From NCBI GenBank assembly GCA_030141605.1, contig JAQGDQ010001045.1, positions 1-50,000 on the forward strand: DNA of 50,000 bases, given 5' to 3'. A program made the position numbers and the translations under genes. Positions within the stretch are counted from its first letter, which is position 1, and each line of letters begins with the position of its first letter. Source of the DNA: Tubiluchus corallicola (taxonomy: Eukaryota > Priapulida > Priapulimorpha > Priapulimorphida > Tubiluchidae). Positions 18,174 through 30,032 of this stretch are shown here, piece after piece. Below the pieces are notes generated by a model. It ran no database searches, was not told the origin of the DNA, and worked only from the letters and a program-made list of their open reading frames with translations.

Positions 18174-18680
18174 AGCCTTTTCACAGTTTCAGCGATTGAT
18201 GATGATCGCGAAAAGGTCAAAGATTAAGTGTACCACACCACGTTTGTGTACACTTGACAACGCCTCGCAGCCCATGCTATTGTAATAGTAACCATTTAAA
18301 CAACTAGCTAGAATCTTACCTAGTTCATTTTTACTTGTTCCCAAGCAAAATCCTGCTAGTAAATTACTCTATGCACAGACTAATGCATAGTTAACTGAAG
18401 TCCACGTAAAACAACTGAAATTACTGAACTGATGCAGCACACGACTTTGTCTTAACAACACGCACGTCAGACGACGATTGTAGTTAAGACACGTTGCTAG
18501 TAAAATCACTCTACACACAGACTAATTCATAATTAAGTGAAGTCCATGTAAAACAACTGAACTGGGCTTTGCTTTACCCACATGTCACATGACAGTTGTA
18601 GAGCAAGACGTCTGATGTTACTGTAGTACAGTTAACCTTTGACCTACAGCAACTGCGTGCAACAAAAATGTGAAAAGGCT
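18174..18680 (+). mobile_element. TA-flanked MITE, 507 bp (full copy)
   Basis: Termini are AGCCTTTTCACAG and TGTGAAAAGGCT, an inverted repeat of at least 12 bp, flanked by TA on both sides as in Tc1/mariner-like insertions. A partial copy occupies the start of the window. Internally, blocks beginning (a)ttactgaactgatgcagca and ctactcta..acagactaat are repeated. No transposase frame. Confidence 0.8.
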
Positions 18681-18769
18681 TAATGCATGTAATGTTTTCT
18701 TTAGCTTAATTAAACTGGCAGAAATTGTGCGCACATAACTTATCATACTAGGAATAAGAATAGCCCTCA

Positions 18770-18950
18770 TGGTGCTTACTTAGCAACCGAAAGTTAGGCA
18801 ACATCTAAACTGGCAAGTGACTGGATGGGCGACCACCGTGTTCTATTTGGTAATGCTGATCGTGGCTGCTTGCCTTGTTGAGGAGAGGTGTTGACATCAG
18901 AACACGACCAAGACACCTCTGCCGGCTTTGCGTCTCACTTGAACCCTTTA
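18770..18950 (+). repeat. Diverged 5S-derived SINE-like element
   Basis: The stretch aaccgaaagttaggcaac .. ggcaagtgactggatgggcg..ccaccgtgttctatttggtaatgctg is a decayed version of the 5S segment gaagttaagcaac..tacttggatggg..accgcc..ggaatac..gtgctg. It is followed by the block shared with 16090-16265. This suggests an old family with a 5S-type promoter. Confidence 0.5.
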
Positions 18951-19099
18951 GTTTTAATTGAGTCGGGTTCTCGTCTTGCCACAGGCAGCAACACTGAGCA
19001 GGCCTTGCAGAAATGCATGAAAAATGACCTACGAAACAACGGGTGCGGTAACCAGTTCATCAACACAAATGCGGCACCTCCGCTTAATAGCAATGAGCA

Positions 19100-19630
19100 G
19101 GTATTAAAATGAGTCCATTGTTTCAAAAACAACATTCATGACGTTGCACACGAGGTGAATCTTACTGCCTAAACAAACTTCAAAAACAACATTCATGACG
19201 TTGCACACGAGGTGACTCTTACTGCCTAAACAAACTTCAAAAACAACATTCATGACGTTGCACACGAGGTGAATCTTACTGCCTAAACAAACTTCAAAAA
19301 CAACATTCATGACGTTGCACACAAGGTGTCTCTTACTGCCTAAACAAATTTCATAAACAACATTCATGACGTTGCACACGAGGTTACTCTTACTGCCTAA
19401 ACAAATTTCAAAAACAACATTGATGACGTTGCACACGAGATGAATCTTACTGCCTAAACAAACTTCAAAAACAACATTCATGACGTTGCACACGGGTGAC
19501 TCTTACAGGACACAGTCATGGACAACGCAATGACAGTGCTATCTTGTTACGTCATAAGCAGGTATTAAAATGAGTCAATTGTTTCAAAAACAACATTCGT
19601 GACATTGCACACGAGGTGTGACTCTTACTG
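19100..19630 (+). repeat. 57-bp minisatellite, about 6.6 copies, plus an outlying copy
   Basis: Period 57 bp between 19120 and 19497 with the core aaaaacaacattcatgacgt + tgcacacgaggtgaatctta. A further copy lies at about 19556-19632. Both the first and the outlying copy are preceded by caggtattaaaatgagtc, so the array arose inside a larger duplicated block. Confidence 0.92.
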
Positions 19631-19632
19631 CC

Positions 19633-20178
19633 CGAAGACAATTTTAATCAAAGCAAGGTTACAGTGACGAGCAAAGCAATGACTGCGATATCTCACTGTC
19701 GTACTGTACAGTGAACAAGAGCAAGACCTTGTAGATTTAACAGACACAAGCAGATAGACAAACGAACGGTTTCTCCATCGTACAGAAAAAACTGCAAGCA
19801 AAAGTGAATTCGTGCTGATAAGACGGTACACATAAACTCTCAAGGCCAACGTCTTAAGAAAACAGTAAAACAGTGAGGTAATAGAGAGCAATAGCTTTGA
19901 ATATAATAAACTGTGCTACTAGATAAGTGGGAATGAAACAGGAAATATACAGTTAGTATAGATAAGATTACTTCCTTAAAATAAACAGACTAAACGCTCA
20001 CGTTCTGAGATTAACTGGTATATTTCAAAAGCTACAGTCCGCGACGGTTGGACTATTACTCCATATTTGTCCATTAATAATTTTTCAAACAAATGTTACG
20101 GTTTCGTTTTAAACCTTCCTTAAAGAGTTTACGAGTTAAAGTTTACAATTGTACACACACAAAGAATGAGTTCATGAA
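19633..20178. other. Intergenic, nothing recognised
   Basis: AT-rich DNA. An 88-codon minus-strand frame (19625-19891) shows no domain and is probably chance. Confidence 0.45.
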
Positions 20179-20960
20179 GCGGATTAGGATTAGGGTTTGA
20201 TTAGAGTTTGATTAGGTTTAGGGTTGGGGTTTGGTTAGGGTTAGGTTGGGACTAGGATTAGAGTTGGGGTTAGGATTAGGGTTAAGGTTTGATTAGGTTT
20301 AGGGTTAGAACTAGGATTAGAGTTTGGGTTGGTGTTAGGATTAGGACTAGGATTAGGGTTGGGGTTGGGATTAGGGTTGCGATTGGGATTAGGGTTTGAT
20401 TAGAGTTAGGGTTGGTGTTAGGATTAGGACTAGGGTTAGGGTTTGGTTAGGATTAGGTTGGGACTAGGATTAGGGTTTGATTAGCTTTAGGGTTAGGATT
20501 GGAGTTAGGGTTAGGTTTTGACAAGGATTAGGGTTGGGGTTTGATTAGATTTAGGGTTAGGGTTAGGACTAGGATTAGGGTTGGGTTAGGATTAGGGTTG
20601 GGGCTAGGGTTAGGATTAGGGTTGGGTTAGGACTAGGATTGGGGCTAGGGTTTGGTTAGGGTTAGGATTAGGGTTGGGTTAGGATTAGGGTTGGGGCTAG
20701 GGTTTGGTTAGGATTAGGGTGGGGTTAGGATTAGGGTTAGGACTAGGATTAGGGTTAGGACTAGGGTTGGGATTAGAATTAGGGTTGGGACTAGGATTAG
20801 GGTTAGGGTTAGGACTAGGATTAGGGTTAGGACTAGGATTAGGGTTAGGACTAGGATTAGGGTTAGGACTAGGATTAGGGTTAGGACTAGGGTTGGGATT
20901 AGAATTAGGGTTAGGACTAGGATTAGGATTAGGATTAGGACTAGGAATAGGGTTGGGGTA
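20179..20960 (+). repeat. Degenerate interstitial telomere-like repeat, TTAGGG-type
   Basis: About 780 bp of G-rich hexamer-like sequence built from ttaggg, ttagga, ctagga, ttgggg and gtttgg units, all in the TTAGGG orientation. The left part is more degenerate; the right part (about 20700-20940) has regular 12-18-bp blocks such as ttagggttaggactagga. TTAGGG is the ancestral animal telomere motif. The Gly-Leu and Leu-Ile frames across it are artefacts of the repeat. Confidence 0.92.
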
Positions 20961-21425
20961 TTTACATTGTGTGAGGAATTACAAACTCCTTCAAGATTAC
21001 CCACTAACAACTCATTAAAAAATCACGTTCAATTAAAGAGTTAATTCCATCAAAGTAAAAAAATCATATTACGAGCTAACAAAGATGACCTATATTAAGA
21101 GTCACAGTGCCACCTGGCAATACAAGTTTTACATTTCTTCCTCGGGCATCCATTATTATTTATTTTCTTAAGCAAGAATAAGATTTCCTCGAGGAAAAAC
21201 ATGATGTTTCGTGCAGCAAAACAGGTCTGCCTCGAGCTACAACATGATGTTTCATGCACCAAAACAGGTCTGCAGTTTCTTCATAACCTCAAGCACGACT
21301 ATGTTTCGTCTCAAGCAGGACTAAGAATACTTCCTTGAGGAAAGAGGTAACATTTTTAGCACAGTTACAATTTTAACAAACTACTGTTTACTAGATAAAG
21401 TAAAAATCAATACATGCAAAAACAG
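20961..21425. other. Intergenic, short duplicated block
   Basis: It contains two near copies of 'acatgatgtttc(g/a)tgca(g/c)caaaacaggtctgc' (about 21199 and 21242). Nothing else recognised. Confidence 0.5.
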
Positions 21426-21839
21426 CAGGGTTCTCACAGAATTTTAAAATAAATTTCCCGGACTGTTCCCTGACCAAATATTGATTTTCCAGGACCAAGA
21501 TAAGCAGAAATTGCATTACCAGTATCAATATTCAAACATTTTTGTGTATGGACATTCATACATGTACTGATATATCATGCATCAGCCAATCATGATTTTG
21601 GAACAGAAATTGAAACTGGGAGCCTGTCATAGCAAAATTTTATTTGAACACGAATCACTCAAAAATATGTTTGGAAAAATATCGGTTCACTGAGATTATT
21701 TTTGCAACCCTTTCCAATTTCCCTGACTTTTCGCCACATCGTCAAGCATTTTCCCTGAATCTTTAGCAAATTACCTTTTTTCCCAACTTTCCAGATTAGC
21801 CTGTATTTTCCAGGATTTTCCCCGACCATGGGAACCAGG
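21426..21839. mobile_element. Possible hAT-like MITE
   Basis: Starts CAGGGTTCTCACAG and ends TGGGAACCAGG, an imperfect inverted repeat. The body holds pyrimidine blocks such as ttccctgac and tttccagga in the style of known hAT-derived MITEs. No convincing target duplication was found, so the boundaries are tentative. Confidence 0.35.
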
Positions 21840-21978
21840 AGAGAGCAGAACTGTAACTACTGGCAATATTTTGGTTTAGAAACAGCACACAGTCGCATAT
21901 ATACATAATAACACACACCAAGACTCCCGGCGTTCCGCAAGCACATGCCACACGGTTATAAGCAAAATACGACACACG

Positions 21979-22105
21979 CGCACACGGACAAAGCCAGTAA
22001 TTGTGCACACGGACAAAGCCAGTAATTGTGCACACGGACAAAGCTAGTAATTCCGCACACGGACAAAGTCATTAATTGCGCACACGGACAAAGCCAGTCA
22101 TTGAA
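21979..22105 (+). repeat. 25-bp minisatellite, 5 copies
   Basis: The unit is cacacggacaaagccagtaa + ttgtg, with point differences between copies. It lies about 380 bp beyond the 3' end of the NDR-kinase frame. Confidence 0.92.
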
Positions 22106-22488
22106 AATGGACGCAACTCAAAACCGAGCTAAACGTTCTCACAAGTATAAGCGTTACGAGATCGTATGATACCAAATCTAGGAAAACTCTTACCTAAACT
22201 AATCGTGAAGGGTCTACATTAGACAGGATAAAGTGACTTGACGATTACCGTATACATGTGATAAATATTGAGATCCCTAGGTACAAATACGACACACAAA
22301 GCTTCCAAACCTTCATCAATATCACGCTCATAACTGCCACAATTAAAAGATTACATATCCATGCATGAAAGCACGCTGAAGATCACCATAGTTAAAAATA
22401 ATGAAGTGATGGAATTTCTCTACGTCTAATCACCCAGTTGCAGCGACTTCTCGGTCGTATGCTACGCGCAAACTTTGCTAAAAGCCTC
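22106..22488 (-). other. Probable 3' UTR of the NDR kinase gene
   Basis: Directly downstream of the kinase stop codon on the minus strand. No coding signal. The polyadenylation site was not identified. Confidence 0.4.
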
Positions 22489-23908
<1,420 letters not shown>

Positions 23909-24111
23909 CTGGAAAACAAAAAAAAATACAAAATCAAACTAAAACAAAGCAAAAGCAAAAAATAAATCAGCTATTTTTGATCATACATTCCAACACCCTA
24001 GTGTAAACTTCACCACAACGGATTCAGCGACTTACTTTGTATCCACAGTTCCACATGGATCTTAGTTTTCAAATATCTTCTTTAGTAAACAGTACTTTAT
24101 TCATAAGCTAC

Positions 24112-25223
24112 TAGGGCCTCCGGTTTTCCGTGATCGCGGAAAACGGACGGAATTCAAGGAAACAGCTACAGTCGACCCTCGTTAAACCGGACCCCGTTAG
24201 CCCGGATATCGGATAAGACGGACGTCATCCGTGGTAAAGGAAACTGACCGATTTCCGTCCGAGCCGGAGCGCTAAACACAACACGGCCTACCAACTGTAC
24301 AATAATTTCTTTATCCTCCCAGGTTAACTATTTTAAAGTAATATACAGAATAGTATATAGTGCAATGTATATAGGCCTTATTAAGGTGATTATTCCTGTA
24401 TAATATAGACCATGTATAGGCATATTGGATAAATTGGACAATCGGCTAAATCGGACCCCCCCCCAATTAGTCCGGTTTAACGAGGGTTGACTGTACTTAA
24501 AACGGAAATGGCCTGATTCCTGATTTCTTGTAAATTTAATGTGTACTAGAGACGAAATGACTTCGCTTTTTACTTTCCCACAAATTCAAGCAGTTTTGTC
24601 AGGTTTTTGAAGGTCTTGCTAGAAGCTTTTCCTCCATATTTACTTTGAATGCAACTTGAACAACCACTAAGTCTCTTCTCCGCTTGTTTTTGCATTTGCC
24701 ACGAGAAATACGGAAATCTTTAGCTTGAGCTTGTAGCGAATAGAAAGCAAACACGTGCGTGAAAAGGTTTCCCACTTTCAAACAGCACGTGGACATGCCT
24801 TCGAAGTTCCATAATTACGTTTACTTTTAAAACTCATTTGAACTTTATTCCTTTAACTAGTTAAGTCTATTTAGTTGTTTTAAAATGGCCGATGAAGGTT
24901 GTGTGGGGCAAAAATTTGCTCAATGACAGGAGGGAGTCGTTGAAAGAGGAAAACACCAAGCAGTTCATTACGTTACACCATAATAGCACTGTAAAAGAGA
25001 GGTTACCTGCAAATTAAATGTTGTTGTAAAGCCATAAAAATATTTGATAGACTGTATGCTTATTTCATATTAATTTTTTTATTTACAATCTACCACATAT
25101 TACCTAATTTGACGACAAATATTAACTATAAGGGCATCCTAACTTCAAATTTCTGTGAAGCGAAATTGACAATTCTTTGAAACGAAATTTGGCCAATTTT
25201 GAAACGGAAAATCGGAGGCCCTA
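24112..25223. mobile_element. DNA transposon with TAGGGCCTCC termini, non-autonomous
   Basis: Left end TAGGGCCTCCGGTTTTCCGT, right end ACGGAAAATCGGAGGCCCTA, an inverted repeat of about 20 bp with one or two mismatches. Both sides are flanked by taagctac (overlapping the terminal TA), a likely 6-8-bp target duplication, as in hAT-like elements. The interior holds a nested pogo-type MITE and no transposase frame. Confidence 0.75.
24169..24493. mobile_element. pogo/Tigger-type MITE nested in the 24112-25223 element
   Basis: Termini CAGTCGACCCTCGTTAAACC and GGTTTAACGAGGGTTGACTG are inverted repeats and are flanked by TA dinucleotides at 24167-24168 and 24494-24495. The CAGT..ACCCTCG..TAAACCGGA terminus is characteristic of pogo/Tigger elements. 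Non-coding, 325 bp. Confidence 0.88.
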
Positions 25224-27854
25224 AGCTACCCTCAAACATTTTTAAATAAAGAGATCAAACGTTGCAATTGTTTTTTTAATCGAATTATTACATGATGGTA
25301 TCAGTGGGGTAGCATGACTAGTTTTCCTTTAAATGAGTCTGCATCTCTAGAATTTTTACTCATTGAATTTGTAATCTCTTTCAAAACAAAAGCATAATTT
25401 TACTTTTAGTGAGCTGAAAGCTCGAGCGGATGCAAAATGCTCTAACTTAATAATAATAAATAAAAAACTGAAACTTCGTGAAGAGAAACACAATAACTGA
25501 GTTTAAGTAGCTGAAGTTGCAATATCACAAATCATTACACAATGAACAGCCAAATTTGCGAACAGTACCAAAAACGGGAAAAATAAATTTTCATCACTTC
25601 GTTCAAAAAAAACGACAATCACCTGACCGCTACAACAAACGTTTAAGCTAACCACCTTCTTTTATTAAAACTTTTCGCAATTAACACCAAACAAAACAAT
25701 AACTGGCAAAACGGCAGCTCAAAATAACCTTCCAGTTTCACATCCTTTTTACTTTTAGCAAACACCTGATGTGCACAAAAGATGTTCTTCTGTTGATTGT
25801 TGGTTTGTTCGCGATTTCAAGTTTCCTTCACGACTCCTACTTGTAAAGCTTTCAGATCTACGGACTGAGAGCCCAATGTAGAAAACAAAACTTGACAAAA
25901 CAAGAAAGAATTTCAAGGAATCATCAAATGAGATTGCCGAAAAGTGCTAAGCTAGAAGGGAATAGATGGCTATAAACACGAGGAAAAAACATAGACATAG
26001 ACATAGACATAGACTGCATTATTCTCCAATAATGTGTCAAAAATTTCATTTTACAAATTTAAAAAAAATTACATTATTCGTGGAGATGTGGTGAGGAAAG
26101 ATTGAAAAGAGTGAAATTAAACAAAAATAATAAAAGATAAACAAAATAAACTATTACAATCACATTAAAACGTCGCCAATTTTTGTCTCTTTCAGGATAA
26201 CAGTTGATCAATTTTATTTATTTCAGTGCAACAAAGCGAAAGGATGCCACCCATCATTAACTATAGTCTCGAACATTAATAAAAACGCCATGAGTAGAAC
26301 ACACTGCAAAAGGTGTAGGTCAATAATGAGAGGAGCACACGATTAGGAGTATGACTGCCAGTTGTATGCATAGCTGTAATTCTGAATTCACGCACTAATT
26401 ATTGATAACCTTGAAACTCAGATTATAAATAATTACTTACATGTAGAATGCAAGTCAAAATGCATGTAGGACAAAACACAAATCCTTGAGACTAAGTTTT
26501 CTGACGATTTTTAAAAAAAACGGTTACGATGCGCGTGAAGCGCAATACCTAGTTTCTCAAATCTTCCAAACGCCTGTCTTGATCATTAACAAGGGGAACT
26601 ACAACAGAGCACAAAGGGAATATTTAGTCAAGTTTCCTGCAGGGGTTTCAGTTTACGATTAAGACTTGCAAACAACATGAAGCATGTCACTGCAGTTTGC
26701 TTTTTGAAGAGTTAGATCACAGGAAAAGAAAGGAGGAGATCACTGAAGGCAGGGTTGTCGAACTTGTTACAAGGTTGATTCTGCCCTGTTTAAAATGCAA
26801 GGTACCAGACAAGGGTTCTGGGTTTAGAATCATCTCTAGCAGGGTGAGGATTAAATGTCAGCATCTACAAACTCTAGCGTAATCCGTAATGGTGAATGTT
26901 TGGTAAAGTTCGTGTTTCTGTATCACTTTTTTCCACGAGTGCTCTCTTCCTATTCTCTATGTTTTCTCTCGTCACTTTTGTTCTTACTCTTACTCTTGCT
27001 CTTTCCCGCTCTTACTCTTGTTCACTCACTCTCACTCACTTTCTCATTCTCTAACTCTCTCTCTTTCTCTCTGGCACACAGACTTTCAACTGTGCTTGAG
27101 ACTTAATCATGGAACTTCTACCTTTTTGCTTTGCCTTTTAATTTGACATTAATTTGACAGCTCAAGTAATTTAGTTCTCTCTATAACTTTGAATCTTCCG
27201 GCAAGAGAATGTTTTTAAATAAACAATTTCATTAGAAACGGAGTAATAAAAATGCCATTACATGTGCCTAAAGATGAGAGGATAAAGCTGTCGAAAATTC
27301 TGTGTTATTAAATGTTGTGAACGAGACATGTGACTCGTACTTTAATTTGTGAAATTGATCATTAAACAGTTTTGCATATTGCTTTTAATAACTGTTTTTA
27401 TTTGAATGCTTCCTGTGCGTACAGCATATATTTTTAACAGCTCCAGAATTAATCTTCATTCTCATAAAAATAATTTTGTCCTTTTTAAGCATCTGGGGCA
27501 TTAACAAACTACTAACCCACGTACGTGTGGTACTAGTATGTGTATGTGATAACTCATGTATTTACAGGAGACATCGTAATAAAAACATCTCTGCTGAATT
27601 ACGAGAACAAAAAAGACTCATTCACAGAAAAGTTCACGTTTGTTAACTGAACCAAATCGAAAAATCAAACTTAATTACGTAGTCACCTGAATCTCTTTAC
27701 CCAAGAGTTTTTTATTTCTGCCAGATGGCGCTCCGGCTTAGACTGCAGTATTAGTTAAGTGCATCTGATGCTGAAGGTACGTCTGTGTGTGTTAATCCCT
27801 ACCTTTTACTAGGCAGCATTAATAGGTAGTAAGTGGTGATTTGTCTTTACCAAT
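25224..27854. other. Intergenic, gene-poor
   Basis: AT-rich. It holds a short (acatag)4 microsatellite at about 25989-26013 and a long pyrimidine tract (about 26935-27070, ctcttactcttgctctttcc and similar). No domain-bearing frame was recognised on either strand. Confidence 0.5.
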
Positions 27855-27932
27855 ATGGTAGCATGTGTTGAGACATTACCTACAAAAAATGATGATTACT
27901 ACAGCCATGATGATTTTATATCAGATAACACT
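27855..27932 (+). CDS. Candidate first coding exon, unknown gene (weak)
   Basis: ATG in good context (caatATGG) opens 26 codons, MVACVETLPTKNDDYYSHDD and so on, ending AACACT|gtacgt, a near-consensus donor in phase 0. The composition looks protein-like, but there is no family match and no confirmed second exon. A donor-like gaag|gtacgt lies about 75 bp upstream. It could be chance. Confidence 0.2.
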
Positions 27933-28194
27933 GTACGTATGTTTGCATTTCTTCTTTTTTAACTTTGTGTGCTTCGTTGCAAATAATGCATTAGACAACG
28001 CTAAACATTCCCTTTCATTGTAAATACATGTTGTTGTGCTACTGCTTCATGTAAATAATTCACTAAACTGAGGTGTAGCTTATGCTTTTAAATCACGTTC
28101 TAAATAAACTATTTTATATTTATGTAAATAAACGAATCGGTAGTTATTTTTCAATTTTGACATTTTCCTATAAGCTGTTGTGTTTTGTTTCTCT

Positions 28195-28467
28195 CGAAAG
28201 GCTCGTGGAGAAAACCAGAAAACACTTCGTCAAATTAAACTAGTTTATTAAGCGATAATTCTACAACACAAAAGTATGAAGGAACACGAAATGATTACAC
28301 TAAACGTGAAAATCTGGAAAACGTTTGAGTGTATCTGAAAATACAGGTATACAAGAGAATGTGTGAGTGGCGTCCGTGTGAATCCGCGTGTCTCCCTCAG
28401 TGGCCTGCTTCGCCTTATATAGCGCGCCCGAGAAGCTTCTTGAAGTTCCTTCCCAGAACATTCTACA
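28195..28467 (-). mobile_element. LTR-like segment (possible solo LTR) with HSE and TATA
   Basis: Read on the minus strand it starts TGTAGAATGTTCTGGG, then has ggAACTTCAAGAAGCTTCTcg, which is a run of heat-shock-element half-sites, then CTATATAAGG (28415-28421), and about 170 bp further AATAAA (28244-28249). This order U3 / TATA / polyA signal is that of a retroviral-type LTR such as Gypsy. No internal region, primer-binding site or clear target duplication is visible, so the ends are approximate. A heat-shock-inducible cellular promoter is the alternative. Confidence 0.4.
28415..28450 (-). promoter_or_regulatory. Heat-shock elements next to a TATA box
   Basis: On the minus strand alternating nGAAn/nTTCn units (TTC-nn-GAA-nn-TTC within ACTTCAAGAAGCTTCT) lie about 10 bp upstream of CTATATAAGG. 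The spacing is right for HSF-driven transcription leftward. No heat-shock protein frame follows downstream. Confidence 0.5.
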
Positions 28468-28875
28468 CGGTAAGACGATTATTCTAACGTAACATTCTAC
28501 AGTGTTCTATTTAATTCTAATAGATGCCAGCGATCTCCACAACGTAAACTACGATCACACTTTGGGGCTCACTGTCGTAAGTGACTTTACACGTGCATAA
28601 ATAGGCAAAGCATTCCAGCACGCAAATTCGTGATAGATAATAAAGATAATAATAAGATAGATAATATAATTCGTGAAAAGATAGACAAAATCTTTACGAA
28701 GCTGTACAGTGTAGCTAAACACCAAATGTGATTAAATAAATTAGAGTTTTCACCAATAACATTAATCTTGCTTTATTTTTTTTACATTTTGTGTTTTACA
28801 TATTTCTCAATTTAGCACAAATTAAACAATTTAAATTTACATTGCGAAAAATTGCGATAACTCCCCCGTTTCCAG

Positions 28876-29075
28876 AAAGCAACAAGACTCGAATGAGTGC
28901 TGTAGATTGCCTTTCAGAACAATGCATTCAAACTTCATCGAAGACAAACTACGGTTTTACCAAATTTTGTTACATTCTTGATTGGATTATGTTTGGAAGG
29001 TATAATAGTCGTTCTTCCTTAAAACGCTCATCCGATGAGCTTGTGAGAAGAAGAGAATACTGGCTAAAATGGTAA
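28876..29075 (+). CDS. Candidate terminal coding exon, unknown gene (weak)
   Basis: A strong acceptor, actcccccgtttccag, precedes 66 codons ending TGGTAA. The peptide reads SNKTRMSAVDCLSEQCIQ, later FGRYNSRSSLKRSSDELVRR. The R-M-S-A-x-D-C-L pattern resembles the last helix of CaMK-group kinase domains, but that similarity is too short to name a family. The phase does not join directly to the 27855-27932 candidate. May be chance. Confidence 0.2.
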
Positions 29076-29412
29076 CAAGTGTGCACACTATCATGAAAGG
29101 ATTAAAGTTAACTTTTATTATAAATAATCATATGTTTTAATATCAATTATAGGTGACTAAAATTTAAATTAATTAAAAAATTATGCTATGCTATGCTATG
29201 TTATGGTATTTTACACATGCATGAAATATGCAATACTTTCTAAAGCAAAAATACAGTTTACTAATGTAACCGCATTGTGACACAGTTTTCTGCAATTGAT
29301 TTGCTTAAAATTACAATGTTTAAGTTTAGCTTTCTTTCTGAAAATATTACTTTCTAAAAAAAAATCCCATCAACATTCACATGGCAAAATTTCCTCTGAA
29401 GTCTTGCCGTAG

Positions 29413-30032
29413 TTAAGCAGGGCATGTTTGAGAAATAGGGCCCTCTTGTCTTGTAGCTAAAGCTGATATAAGCGAAAAAATCTTTGTTGATGATGGTGTT
29501 ATCTTTACTTTAGGCAAATGTGAGTAAATCCACGAATAAGAACAAGCCACATTCTCGTATACAGCGTAGTTACTGTTGCTAGGGCAACCAGCCTTTCCGC
29601 CTTGCACTACACCAATCAGCGTCCACTTTCCATTTTGCACCTGAGCAAATGGCCCTCCTGAGTCACCGTAGCAAGCATTCGAGTAAGGGCCTTTTGACTT
29701 GCCTGCACATATCTGGTGTGATCGCACAGGACTGCCTTCACCTTCACACTTGCTTTTATCCACTACTGAAATCTCCAGATATTGAAGAACATCAGCTTGA
29801 GCTCCTCCAAAAGTCTTGTCTGACTCCGTCTGTCCCCATCCAGTAACAGCAGCTAGGCTAGGAATGGCTGGGCCAGACTGCGCCATGGGAATTACCCGAA
29901 CATGGTTTGTGAGGGCAGCACTGGAGCTTAACTGCAAGATCGCAACATCCACATCCCTATCAGGATGTTTTATAAACTCTTTAACTGCTATATGTTGCTC
30001 CGTTGGGTCTGGGATGGAAAGTGTATGTTCAC
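29413..30032 (-). CDS. Chymotrypsin-fold serine protease, catalytic Asp/Ser exon (partial gene)
   Basis: Secreted S1-family peptidase by fold. The minus-strand exon has the acceptor aatatttacag|GT and reads GEHTLSIPDPTEQHIAVKEF, the catalytic Asp in VDVAILQL, TGWGQTE, KCEGEG, ICAGK, then CYGDSGGP with the catalytic Ser (29659-29661), WTLIGVVQGGKAGC and ACSYSWIYSHL. An open frame continues to a stop at 29413; a possible donor CCTAAA|gtaaag at 29508 could end the exon earlier. Residue 189 (start of NACYGDSGG) is Asn rather than Asp, and the 214-216 segment is V-Q-G rather than S-W-G, so trypsin specificity is unlikely. The His-containing exon (TAAHC) and signal peptide were not found upstream. 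Confidence 0.8.

Noticed and set aside
19104-19493. 129-codon repeat protein on the minus strand
   Set aside because: Frame kept open by the 57-bp minisatellite; no start context or domain.
20704-21018. Gly-Leu repeat protein and antisense Leu-Ile protein
   Set aside because: Direct translation of the telomere-like repeat.
26855-27106. Leu/Ser-rich small membrane protein
   Set aside because: Translation of a pyrimidine-rich tract.
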